The notes: generated from the letters alone by a model not told the origin. Positions 1 through 6,261 are shown, numbered from the stretch's first letter. The stretch: 6,364 nucleotides of DNA from Actinomycetes bacterium (GCA_023389315.1 JAEWEQ010000066.1:1-6364); one strand, 5' to 3'. Numbers and translations are program-made.

Positions 1-1
1 C

Positions 2-136
2 CCAGGTAGTTCGCACTCCAGTGGCCTGCCGGTGACGGGCGCTGCGGTTGCCACCACGCTCGCCACCGCCCTCGTGCTAGGAGGTGCAGGCCTGGCGATC
101 ACCGCGCTGGCGCGCTCGCGCAAGCTCAGCCGCTAA
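2..136 (+). CDS. C-terminal end of an LPXTG-type cell-wall-anchored surface protein (partial)
   Basis: The reading frame is open from the window edge to TAA at 134-136 and gives 44 residues. Visible in order are a short Ser/Gly-rich stretch, LPVTG (bases 26-40), about 24 mostly small and hydrophobic residues, and the basic tail RSRKLSR. This is the classical cell-wall sorting signal: a sortase cuts between Thr and Gly and links the protein to peptidoglycan, while the hydrophobic segment and basic tail hold it in the membrane beforehand. The N-terminal and functional domains lie outside the window, so adhesin, pilin, enzyme or other roles cannot be told apart. It is convergent with the sugar-transport operon and probably ends at the hairpin at 303-343. 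The fragment lacks a start only because the window cuts it. The sorting signal is clear; the rest of the protein is unknown. Confidence 0.85.
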   Translation, partial: PGSSHSSGLPVTGAAVATTLATALVLGGAGLAITALARSRKLSR

Positions 137-241
137 GCGCAGCGCCGAACGGCAGGTCGGTAGCGCAGCGCTAAAAAGCGACGGCCTCGCCAACTGCTTG
201 CAGGCAACGCGCGTCCCCGGGTTCAGCGCACGCCACCCGGC

Positions 242-293
242 GCACGCGCTCGGTCCACGCCCTCGGGCCACGCGCTCGGGCCACGCGCTAAGC
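242..293. repeat. Four imperfect 13-bp tandem repeats
   Basis: Four consecutive 13-base units at 242-254, 255-267, 268-280 and 281-293 follow the pattern CCACGCGCTCGGG. Units two and three differ at one base, unit one differs from unit three at its first and last bases, and unit four diverges at its last four bases. They lie in the non-coding stretch after the LPVTG gene. The 10-mer CGCTAAGCGC that spans that gene's stop codon (131-140) also recurs at 286-295, overlapping the last unit. No function is evident; slippage-generated intergenic sequence is the simplest reading. Confidence 0.6.
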
Positions 294-302
294 GCACAAA
301 AT

Positions 303-343
303 GGGGTCGCCCCGCATGGAAACTCACCATGCGGGGCGACCCC
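303..343. terminator. Strong bidirectional intrinsic terminator
   Basis: The arms at 303-319 and 327-343 are a perfect 17-bp GC-rich inverted repeat around a 7-base loop (AAACTCA). TTTT follows at 344-347 on the + strand. AAAA at 298-301 gives a U-run on the - strand after one intervening base. It therefore fits as a Rho-independent terminator for both the + strand LPVTG gene (166 bases after its stop) and the - strand permease gene (about 41 bases after its stop). The U-runs are short, but the stem is very stable. Confidence 0.88.
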
Positions 344-384
344 TTTTCACTACCAGCACCTAAGCCGGCGTCGCTAACTCCAAC

Positions 385-1383
385 TCAGCCCTTCACGGAC
401 CCAGCCATCAGGCCACGCACGAAGTAACGCTGCAGCGTCATGAACACCACCAGCGGGATGACCATCGACACGAACGCCCCTGCGGTCAGCAAGTGCCAGT
501 CCTGCCCGCGCGAGCCCGCCATCGACGCCAAACGCGCCGTCAACGGCTGCGTCAGGTCCTGCCCACCGGAGAACGTCAAGCCCACCAGCAGGTCATTCCA
601 CACCCACAGGAACTGGAAAATCGCGAACGACGCGATCGCCGGCACCATCAGTGGCAACATCAAACGCACGAACGTGGTCACGTGCCCGGCACCATCAACT
701 TGCGCGGCCTCCACCAACTCTCGCGGCACCTCCGCCATGAAGTTATGGAGCAGGAAAATCGCCAACGGGAGGGCGAAAATCGTGTGCGCCACCCAGATCG
801 ACATGAACGGGAACCACTGCGCCACCGTCGTTCCCGAGAACAACCGCAGCAGCGGAATCAACGCCATTTGCAACGGCACGATCTGCAAAGCGAAGACGAA
901 TACGAAAACCGTGTCACGTCCTCGCCACTTCAAAACCGAAAACGCATACGCCGCCATCGTCGCGATCAGCAGCGGAGCCACCGTCGCCGGAATGGTGATC
1001 ACCAGCGAGTTCATGAAGTACGACGCTAAATCCCCCTGCGACTTCGCGCCGTATAAAACCGTGCGGTAGTTATCCAACGTGAAATCCGGGTTCGCGAAGA
1101 ACGACCACCACCCCGAAGACTTAATCTGCGCTTCCGGGCGGAAGGAGGTGACGAACAGCCCGAACGTGGGGATCGTCCACAACACCGCGATGAGGATCGC
1201 CACGAACGAACCAAACCGGCCCGTCAGGGCGCGTTTCGCCGCGGCCGACGCCGACCGACGTTCCCTTTCCATGGGCGAGGACGTTCCCGTCCTCGTGGAA
1301 TCATCGCCACCGGGCGGCGTGGTTTCGTTCTCCGGGGCAATTCCGGTGGCCGCAAAAGCTGGGCTCTTGAGGTCCTCAGCCAC
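385..1383 (-). CDS. Carbohydrate ABC transporter permease, MalG/AglG-like
   Basis: Inner-membrane permease subunit of a sugar importer, pairing with the permease encoded just upstream to form the channel. About six membrane segments are predicted (near residues 57-80, 122-147, 157-180, 190-213, 244-268, 300-322). The cytoplasmic EAA loop that docks the ATPase is at 225-244 (EAAQVDGAG... ending LMLP). The C-terminus QRYFVRGLMAGSVKG is typical of the MalG family. The start is one of two adjacent GTG codons (1386 or 1383). AAGGAGGT at 1396-1389 spaces better to 1383, giving 332 residues. Either choice overlaps the upstream permease gene (8 bases from 1383), so coupled translation is likely. About 56 residues precede the first membrane segment, the first 38 rich in Ser, Thr, Gly and Glu; this is longer than usual. 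A later ATG at 1272 exists but has no good ribosome site. Confidence 0.93.
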   Translation of the reverse strand: MAEDLKSPAFAATGIAPENETTPPGGDDSTRTGTSSPMERERRSASAAAKRALTGRFGSFVAILIAVLWTIPTFGLFVTSFRPEAQIKSSGWWSFFANPDFTLDNYRTVLYGAKSQGDLASYFMNSLVITIPATVAPLLIATMAAYAFSVLKWRGRDTVFVFVFALQIVPLQMALIPLLRLFSGTTVAQWFPFMSIWVAHTIFALPLAIFLLHNFMAEVPRELVEAAQVDGAGHVTTFVRLMLPLMVPAIASFAIFQFLWVWNDLLVGLTFSGGQDLTQPLTARLASMAGSRGQDWHLLTAGAFVSMVIPLVVFMTLQRYFVRGLMAGSVKG

Positions 1384-2362
1384 CACGCACCTCCTTATTC
1401 TTCAGCATCTGGCGCACGTTGTAGATCACGATCGGGATCACCAGTACGAAAATCGCCACCGCCATCGCCGAACCGTAACCATTGTTGCCGTACGTGAAGG
1501 ACTGGTCGTACATCATGTTCGCCAACACCTGCGTGCCGAACTTCGCCCCCGTCATGGTTTGAGTGATGTCGAAAATCTTCAACGTGGCAATCGTGATGGT
1601 GGTTAGTACCACCACCAGGGTCGGGCGGATGGAGGGAACCGTGATGTTCTTGAACATCTGCCAGTTATTAACCCCATCAAGCTGGGCGGCCTCCACAATG
1701 TCATGCGGAATCGCTTTGATGGAAGCCGACAGCAGCACCATCGCGAAACCGGCCTGCACCCAGATCATTACCACGATCAGGAAGAACGTGTTCCACGGGG
1801 AGTCTTGCAAGAAACGCACCGGCTCCCCACCCAGTCCCACAATGATGGCGTTCAACAGGCCGCGCTGGGTTTGCGCGGCGCCGCGGTATTCGTAGACGAA
1901 CTTCCAGATGATACCGGCCCCTACGAAGCTGATGGCCATCGGCATGAACAGCAGCGACTTAGCTACCTTCTCCATGCGTTTGCCGTCGATCAAAATGGCG
2001 TAGAGCAAACCCACCGCGGTGGAGATCGTCGGCACCAGCACCACCCACAGGAAAGTGTTGATGAACGCTTGTTTAGAGTCGGTGGCGGTGAATAACCACT
2101 GATAGTTATCCAACCCCACGAAGTTCGCTGACCGCCGATCCATGAACGACATTGCGATGGTACGAAGCGCTGGGTAGATCAAACCAAAACCCAACAACGC
2201 CACCGCCGGACCGAGGAAAACCACCACGGCCGCCACCGTACGTCCTCGTCCCTGAAGACGATCGGCCAACGACGCCAACGCCAGCAGGATCAGCACCACC
2301 AGCAGCAACGCCACCACGGCCAGGAGCATCTGACCTATTTTTGTGTAAAGAAAAAAGTCCAT
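1376..2362 (-). CDS. Carbohydrate ABC transporter permease, MalF/AglF-like
   Basis: First of the two permease subunits of the sugar importer, 328 residues, in the cytoplasmic membrane. A hydrophobic segment at about 10-33 precedes the conserved core, which begins near 43-62. Further membrane segments lie near 100-124, 136-157, 192-214 and 243-265, with one near the C-terminus. The EAA loop for ATPase docking is clear at 224-243 (EAAQLDGVN... ending ITVP). The frame is open to a GTG at 2377, but ATG at 2362 has GGAGG at 2373-2369 with a 6-base spacer and is preferred. The gene follows the binding-protein gene across a 71-base gap holding a hairpin, and its last codons contain the ribosome site of the next permease. 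The extra N-terminal segment and the neighbouring AglE-like binding protein favour an AglF-type assignment. The sugar specificity is inferred, not seen. Confidence 0.93.
   Translation of the reverse strand: MDFFLYTKIGQMLLAVVALLLVVLILLALASLADRLQGRGRTVAAVVVFLGPAVALLGFGLIYPALRTIAMSFMDRRSANFVGLDNYQWLFTATDSKQAFINTFLWVVLVPTISTAVGLLYAILIDGKRMEKVAKSLLFMPMAISFVGAGIIWKFVYEYRGAAQTQRGLLNAIIVGLGGEPVRFLQDSPWNTFFLIVVMIWVQAGFAMVLLSASIKAIPHDIVEAAQLDGVNNWQMFKNITVPSIRPTLVVVLTTITIATLKIFDITQTMTGAKFGTQVLANMMYDQSFTYGNNGYGSAMAVAIFVLVIPIVIYNVRQMLKNKEVRGG
1389..1396 (-). promoter_or_regulatory. Ribosome binding site of the MalG-like permease gene
   Basis: AAGGAGGT on the - strand lies inside the last codons of the MalF-like gene (encoding the K-E-V region near its end). 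Its AGGAGG core is 6 bases from GTG 1383 and 3 bases from GTG 1386, so 1383 is the better start. Confidence 0.75.
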
Positions 2363-2368
2363 AGTTTG

Positions 2369-2373
2369 CCTCC
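2369..2373 (-). promoter_or_regulatory. Ribosome binding site of the MalF-like permease gene
   Basis: GGAGG on the - strand with spacer CAAACT (6 bases) precedes ATG 2362-2360. It decides the start against the GTG at 2377, which would place this site inside the coding region and has no comparable site of its own. Confidence 0.8.
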
Positions 2374-2379
2374 GCACAC

Positions 2380-2410
2380 GGTTAGGGCGAGCAAAACGCC
2401 CGCCCTAACC
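2380..2410 (-). promoter_or_regulatory. Inter-cistronic hairpin between binding-protein and permease genes
   Basis: Perfect 10-bp inverted repeat with arms GGTTAGGGCG (2380-2389) and CGCCCTAACC (2401-2410) and an 11-base loop. It lies 23 bases after the binding-protein stop and 6 bases before the permease ribosome site. No U-run follows on the - strand, so it is not a full intrinsic terminator. Hairpins in this position of sugar-import operons are known to stabilise the upstream message or thin out read-through, giving excess binding protein; that role here is inferred. Confidence 0.7.
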
Positions 2411-2433
2411 ATGTGGTAACTAAGGAGTAGTGG

Positions 2434-3810
2434 CTACTTCTTCGGCCAGGACGATTCGATTTCCGTCAAAACGGTGTTCGCGTCCTTCTCCCCGTTTAGC
2501 CACTGGGTCATGCCCTTCCAGAAGGAACCCGCACCAACCTCAGACGGCATCAAGTCAGAACCGTCGAAGCGGGCAACCGCGTCCTTATCCTGGAGCAGTT
2601 CCATCGCCAGGCGCAAAATGTCAGACGATGCCAAGGACGGGTCCACGCCCTTGTTCGCGGAGGTCACGCCACCGATTTCCACGCGGGTGTTAGCCCACTC
2701 GGAGGAAGCCATGTAGGCCTGCACGGCCTTGGTGGCGTCGCGATCGTTGAAGGCACCCACGAACTCGCCGGCGGTCAGCAGCGGCTTCTCATCAGCGGTC
2801 ATGCCCGGCAAGTAGAAGGCGAAAACGTCGCCGTCTTCCGAGACCTTAGTGCCTTCGGGCCACTGGGCTTCGTAGAAGGAAGCCATGCGGTACATGTAGC
2901 ACTTGCCTTCCAGGATCGGCAGGCCGCCATCGTTGAAGGAAGTGGTCGCCACGGAGCGGGCATCACCGATACCGCCGTTGACGAACTTGTCATCGCGCAG
3001 GATCTTGCCGGTCATTTCGGTGGCTTCCACGATCTTGGGATCGTTGAACGGGATTTCGTGGTTGACCCACTTGTCGTAAACGTCGCCGCCGCCGGCACGC
3101 AGCACCGCGTCCTCGAGCCAGTCGGTGGCCGGCCAACCGGTGGCGCCACCGGACTCAATGCCCGCACACCACGGCTTGGCGTCACCGTCGGGGTGGTCGG
3201 CAGCGATCTTCTCGGTCAGCTTCATCATGTCATCCCAAGTTTGAGGGATTTCGTAGCCGCCTTCTTTGAACATCTTCGGGGAGTACCAGACGAAGGACTT
3301 CACCGACGCCATCAGCGGAGCAGCGTAGAACTTGCCATCCACCGTGCCGTAGGCCTTCCAGTCCTCGGACCAGCCTTCATCGACCTTCTTCTCTACTTCC
3401 GCAGGAGCGGGCTTGACGTGGCCGCCCTCAACCATGCGCTTGAGCAGGCCTGGCTGGGGGAAGATCGCCAAGTCGGGGGCGTTGCCACCTTCAACCTGGA
3501 CCAGGACCTGAGATTCGAACTCACCGACACCGTTATGAGTGACCTTAATGCCGGTGCATTCTTCGAACTTATCGAAGGTTTGCTGCAACTGGTCGGCTTC
3601 GACTTCACGGATGGAGGAGAAGATATTTACTGCTTCCCCTTCGTGCTTTCCGTACTCTTCGAACTTGGAGCAGTCGGCGCTGCCGGTTTCGGTGCTGCCA
3701 CCGCTGCCGCCGCCCTTTAGTTCGTTGGCGCCCGAGCAGCCGGCCAACACTAGGGCCGCTGCGGCTACGCCGGCGGACGCGGCGAAGAAACGAGATTTAC
3801 TTGCTCGCAT
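2434..3810 (-). CDS. Lipoprotein solute-binding protein of carbohydrate ABC importer, AglE-like
   Basis: Extracellular sugar-binding subunit, 458 residues, tethered to the outer face of the membrane. Residues 1-24 are a lipoprotein signal peptide: basic start (MRASKSR), Ala-rich hydrophobic core, and lipobox LAGC with the lipidated Cys at 25. A Gly/Ser/Thr-rich linker (about 26-45) follows, then a family 1 solute-binding fold beginning near AVNIFSS. The segment containing GIESGGATGWPATDWLED resembles alpha-glucoside binding proteins of the AglE group, and the length fits them. The frame is open to 3867, but AAGGAGG at 3822-3816 sits 5 bases before ATG 3810, and only that start places the signal peptide at the N-terminus. 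The gene leads an operon with two permeases. No ATPase, regulator or glycosidase is adjacent, so the sugar is a guess (alpha-glucosides such as maltose, trehalose or sucrose-like compounds). The lipoprotein and ABC role are firm; the substrate is not. Confidence 0.94.
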   Translation of the reverse strand: MRASKSRFFAASAGVAAAALVLAGCSGANELKGGGSGGSTETGSADCSKFEEYGKHEGEAVNIFSSIREVEADQLQQTFDKFEECTGIKVTHNGVGEFESQVLVQVEGGNAPDLAIFPQPGLLKRMVEGGHVKPAPAEVEKKVDEGWSEDWKAYGTVDGKFYAAPLMASVKSFVWYSPKMFKEGGYEIPQTWDDMMKLTEKIAADHPDGDAKPWCAGIESGGATGWPATDWLEDAVLRAGGGDVYDKWVNHEIPFNDPKIVEATEMTGKILRDDKFVNGGIGDARSVATTSFNDGGLPILEGKCYMYRMASFYEAQWPEGTKVSEDGDVFAFYLPGMTADEKPLLTAGEFVGAFNDRDATKAVQAYMASSEWANTRVEIGGVTSANKGVDPSLASSDILRLAMELLQDKDAVARFDGSDLMPSEVGAGSFWKGMTQWLNGEKDANTVLTEIESSWPKK

Positions 3811-3815
3811 GCTTT

Positions 3816-3822
3816 CCTCCTT
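3816..3822 (-). promoter_or_regulatory. Ribosome binding site of the binding-protein gene
   Basis: AAGGAGG on the - strand with a 5-base spacer (AAAGC) before ATG 3810-3808. It is near-consensus and fixes the start 19 codons inside the longest open frame, in agreement with the signal peptide. Confidence 0.88.
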
Positions 3823-3841
3823 GAGAGCAATCCAGTAGTGC

Positions 3842-3872
3842 GCGCTGTTTGGAACTTTTAATTTCAAAGCGC
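3842..3872. promoter_or_regulatory. Imperfect inverted repeat in the leader of the sugar-transport operon
   Basis: GCGC (3842-3845) pairs with GCGC (3869-3872) and TTTG (3848-3851) with CAAA (3865-3868). There are two unpaired bases in the left arm and further weak pairing inward, around an AT-rich centre. The element lies 32-62 bases upstream of the binding-protein start. It could be an operator for a sugar-responsive repressor or a leader hairpin; neither is shown by the sequence. Confidence 0.35.
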
Positions 3873-3917
3873 AACCACACTTGCCCAGTCAAGCGAGGAT
3901 GCGGGAAAGGTGCAACT

Positions 3918-3948
3918 GTTATCTCAAAAAATAAGCAAATGTAGTCAA
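3918..3948 (-). promoter_or_regulatory. Candidate promoter of the sugar-transport operon
   Basis: In the AT-rich part of the 268-base gap the - strand carries TTGACT (3948-3943) and GATAAC (3923-3918), 19 bases apart: a good -35 and a 4-of-6 -10 with long spacing. A second TTGACT at 3892-3887 is followed 20 bases later by TGAAAT (3866-3861), which would give a much shorter leader. Either or both may be used. The base composition contrast with the GC-rich flanks supports a promoter here, but the exact elements are uncertain. Confidence 0.4.
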
Positions 3949-4005
3949 ATCGTAACGAAGTGGAGGTGGAAATGGTCTAAGAAATGGACGGTCAGGTGCG
4001 GGAAT

Positions 4006-4088
4006 GGGATGGCAAGGTGGGTTGGCTTCGGCGCTCGGTTGCCGAGGTGGGGACGGCACGGTGGGTTGGCTTCGGCGCTCAGCTGCCG
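4006..4088. repeat. Imperfect 39-bp direct repeat overlapping the 3' end of the HAD gene
   Basis: Copies at 4006-4044 and 4050-4088 match at 35 of 39 bases, with a 21-base perfectly identical core (4016-4036 and 4060-4080), offset by 44 bases. The right copy includes the stop codon and last codons of the HAD phosphatase gene; the left copy is non-coding. At the position matching the TGA stop (read on the - strand) the left copy has CGA. The left copy also contains a small 5-bp hairpin with a 3-base loop (4034-4046) but no following U-run, so it is not a convincing terminator. A local tandem duplication that later diverged is the simplest origin. Confidence 0.75.
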
Positions 4089-4984
4089 GCTAGGCGCTGG
4101 CGGACTGCCTGCATTACTGCGGCCGCCCCGTCATACTCCACCGGGCCGGTAACCGCGTTCGCATGTTGGCGCACCGCCTGCGTGGCTCCCGCCATCGCCA
4201 CCCCGTGGTAAGCCCAACGCAGCATCGCGATGTCGTTAGTGCCATCACCAATCGCCACCGTGCCGCGCTCACTCACCCCCAGCTCATGGCGTAAACGCTC
4301 CAAACCGGAAGCCTTCGTCACCCCGCGAGCAGCCACGTCCATCCACGACGTCCACCCCACCGCGAGCTCCACGTCCTGCAAGCCCAAGGCAAACATGCGC
4401 TGTTCAAACTCATCCCGATCCATCCCCGGGATGCGGACCACCAGTTTCGTAACCGGATGACCCATCAGTTCCTGGCGGGAAGCCAACTCCCACGACTCGA
4501 TCAACTCTCGCGGCGGGAACTCAGCGGAAATACGATAGCCACCGTCAGCGTCCTCCACCGCGATCAAGGCCTGCGGGTAGTGTTCCCACACTGTTTCGAT
4601 AACCGGCGCGGGGTCGAACTGCAGGTTACGTACCACCTGGCACCCCCCGTCCTCGACCCGGATCAACGCTGCCCCGTTGGAACAAACCATCCAACCGTCA
4701 GTGAAATCGAGTAACGGCAGGACCGGGGTGGTGGCCGCCAAACCGCGGCCGGTGGCGATCACCACCTGCGCGCCCGCAGCCCTCAGGTCGGCAATCGCCT
4801 GGCGAGTGCGGTCAGAGGCGCCCGACTCAGTCAGCAACGTGCCATCTAAATCCAACGCCACCAGCACTTGGCTTGCGTCGGTGGCAAAATCTGCAGGCAA
4901 CGCAGCCTGCGCCTGCTCGCACAACTGCGCGAACGGAATCGGGGGAAGATCCGTCGGCGGCGGAGTGAGCAAGGAGTTACTCAT
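4079..4984 (-). CDS. Cof-type HAD-superfamily hydrolase (probable sugar-phosphate or small-metabolite phosphatase)
   Basis: Soluble 301-residue phosphatase of the HAD superfamily. All four catalytic motifs are present: motif I DLDGT with nucleophile Asp45 and general acid/base Asp47, motif II Thr78 in ATGR, motif III Lys224 in GVTKASGL, and motif IV GDGTNDIAML with Asp247 and Asp251. The large insert between motifs II and III (about 100-210) is the C2-type cap of the Cof/YidA-like group, whose members dephosphorylate phosphorylated sugars, cofactors or other small molecules. The substrate cannot be read from sequence. Its ATG overlaps the serS stop by four bases (ATGA), with GGAG eight bases before it inside serS, so translation is coupled to serS. 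The motif I Asp sits at residue 45 rather than near 10, giving an unusual Pro-rich N-terminal extension of about 38 residues; the ribosome site and overlap nevertheless support this start. Confidence 0.93.
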   Translation of the reverse strand: MSNSLLTPPPTDLPPIPFAQLCEQAQAALPADFATDASQVLVALDLDGTLLTESGASDRTRQAIADLRAAGAQVVIATGRGLAATTPVLPLLDFTDGWMVCSNGAALIRVEDGGCQVVRNLQFDPAPVIETVWEHYPQALIAVEDADGGYRISAEFPPRELIESWELASRQELMGHPVTKLVVRIPGMDRDEFEQRMFALGLQDVELAVGWTSWMDVAARGVTKASGLERLRHELGVSERGTVAIGDGTNDIAMLRWAYHGVAMAGATQAVRQHANAVTGPVEYDGAAAVMQAVRQRLAGS

Positions 4985-6255
4985 CGGCGCGGCTCCAACG
5001 CTTCCAACCCACCCAAGTACGGACGAAGAGCGGGCGGCACGTAAATGGAACCGTCAGCCTGCTGGTGATTTTCCAACAACGCCACGATCCACCGCGTGGT
5101 TGCCAACGTCCCGTTCAACGTTGCCACCGTGCGGGTACCGTCCTCGCCGCGCTCACGAATATTCAACCGGCGGGCCTGGAACGTGGTGCAGTTCGAAGTG
5201 GAGGTGACCTCCATCCAACGGTTTTGGGTCGGCAACCAGGCTTCGCAGTCGAACTTGCGGGCCGCCGAGGTGCCCAGGTCGCCGGCGGCGGTGTCGATCA
5301 CCCGGTAAGGCAACTCCACTTTCGCCAGCATCTGCTCTTCCCAGCTGAGAAAACGCTCGTGTTCGGCGGCGGCGTCCTCCACCCGACAGTAAGAGAACAT
5401 CTCCACCTTGTTGAACTGGTGGACGCGGATGATGCCGCGCGTGTCCTTACCCGCGGACCCGGCTTCGCGGCGGTAGCAGGTGGACCAACCCAGGTAGCGT
5501 TTGGGGCCATCTTCCAGGTCGAGGATCTCATCACCGTGGTAGCCCGCGAGCGCCACTTCGGAGGTGCCCGTCAGGTACAGGTCATCGGTGGGCAGGTAGT
5601 AGATCTCGTCGGAGTGTTCGTTGAGGAACCCGGTGCCGCCCATCACCGCGGGGGTCACCAAAGTGGGGGTCATCATCGGGACGAACCCATTTTCCAGGCC
5701 CTGGTCCAGTGCCATCGTGAGCAGCGCTAACTCTAGGCGCGCCCCGATGCCGGTGAGGTAGTAAAAACGTGAACCCGACACTTTCGCGCCGCGTTTCATG
5801 TCGATCGCACCGAGGCCTTCGGCCAGCTCCAAGTGATCCTTGGGTTCGAAACCTTCAGCTGCGAAATCACGCGGGTCACCGCCCTCGTGGCGCAACACGG
5901 TGAAGGCGTCTTCGCCGCCCGCTGGCACCCCTTCGATGACGATGTTGGGGATGGCTTTGGCGAAGGCGTCGGCCTCCACCGCGAGTTCGTTGGAGCGGGC
6001 TTCGAGTTCCTTGACCTCTTTGGCGAGTTCCTGGGCATGGGCCAGGACCTGCTGGCGTTCCTCCGGGGAGGCTTTCCCGATGGAGCGCGACACCGCTTTT
6101 TGTTCCGCGCGTTTGGTTTCGAAGTCGCGCAGGGCTTGGCGGCGAGCTTCGTCGGCCGCGAGGATCTTATCCACGAGGGCGGGGTCGGCTCCGCGCGCGA
6201 TCTGGGACTGGCGCGCAGGTTCAGGGTTTTCACGCAAAGCTTTGAGGTCGATCAT
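4981..6255 (-). CDS. serS: Seryl-tRNA synthetase
   Basis: Cytoplasmic enzyme that charges tRNA-Ser (and tRNA-Sec where present) with serine using ATP. It has 424 residues, the normal bacterial length. The N-terminus MIDLKALREN is typical, and residues about 30-100 form the Glu/Lys/Ala-rich antiparallel coiled-coil arm that grips the long variable arm of tRNA-Ser. The class II core follows: the GTGFLN region near 207-212, TGTSEV at 229-234 in the serine pocket, motif 2 around YRREAGSAGKDTRG (261-274) leading to HQFNKVE, and motif 3 with NGTLATTRW (381-389). The C-terminus IYVPPALRPY is also typical. No catalytic motif is missing. The gene is translationally coupled to the following HAD gene. 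No good ribosome site precedes the ATG; instead a -10-like TAGGCT lies six bases upstream, suggesting a leaderless message. Confidence 0.98.
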   Translation of the reverse strand: MIDLKALRENPEPARQSQIARGADPALVDKILAADEARRQALRDFETKRAEQKAVSRSIGKASPEERQQVLAHAQELAKEVKELEARSNELAVEADAFAKAIPNIVIEGVPAGGEDAFTVLRHEGGDPRDFAAEGFEPKDHLELAEGLGAIDMKRGAKVSGSRFYYLTGIGARLELALLTMALDQGLENGFVPMMTPTLVTPAVMGGTGFLNEHSDEIYYLPTDDLYLTGTSEVALAGYHGDEILDLEDGPKRYLGWSTCYRREAGSAGKDTRGIIRVHQFNKVEMFSYCRVEDAAAEHERFLSWEEQMLAKVELPYRVIDTAAGDLGTSAARKFDCEAWLPTQNRWMEVTSTSNCTTFQARRLNIRERGEDGTRTVATLNGTLATTRWIVALLENHQQADGSIYVPPALRPYLGGLEALEPRR

Positions 6256-6261
6256 GCCTTT

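Noticed and set aside
242..293. CRISPR array
   Set aside because: The 13-base units are directly adjacent with no spacers, so they are simple tandem repeats.
84..377. + strand frame running from inside the surface-protein end through the terminator
   Set aside because: It overlaps the LPVTG frame, reads through the 13-base repeats and the 17-bp hairpin, and has low-complexity Ala/Arg/Ser content.
440..1069. Long + strand open frame opposite the MalG-like permease gene
   Set aside because: It is antisense to a clear permease with EAA loop and membrane segments. Its translation has no recognisable domain and odd composition, as expected for a shadow in GC-rich DNA.
3058..3720. 220-codon + strand open frame opposite the binding-protein gene
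   Set aside because: It lies wholly within the binding-protein gene on the opposite strand, and its length is explained by high GC at third codon positions. No ribosome site or family motif was seen.
4034..4046. Small hairpin as terminator of serS-HAD
   Set aside because: Only five pairs with a three-base loop and no U-run on the - strand, so an intrinsic terminator cannot be supported. How that transcript ends is unclear.
3984..4211. + strand frame across the direct repeat into the HAD gene
   Set aside because: It has no ribosome site and covers a repeat and the antisense of a real gene; its translation looks random.
5065..5730. 221-codon + strand open frame opposite serS
   Set aside because: It is a shadow of the conserved serS coding sequence, with a His/Gln/Gly/Val-heavy translation that resembles no protein I know.
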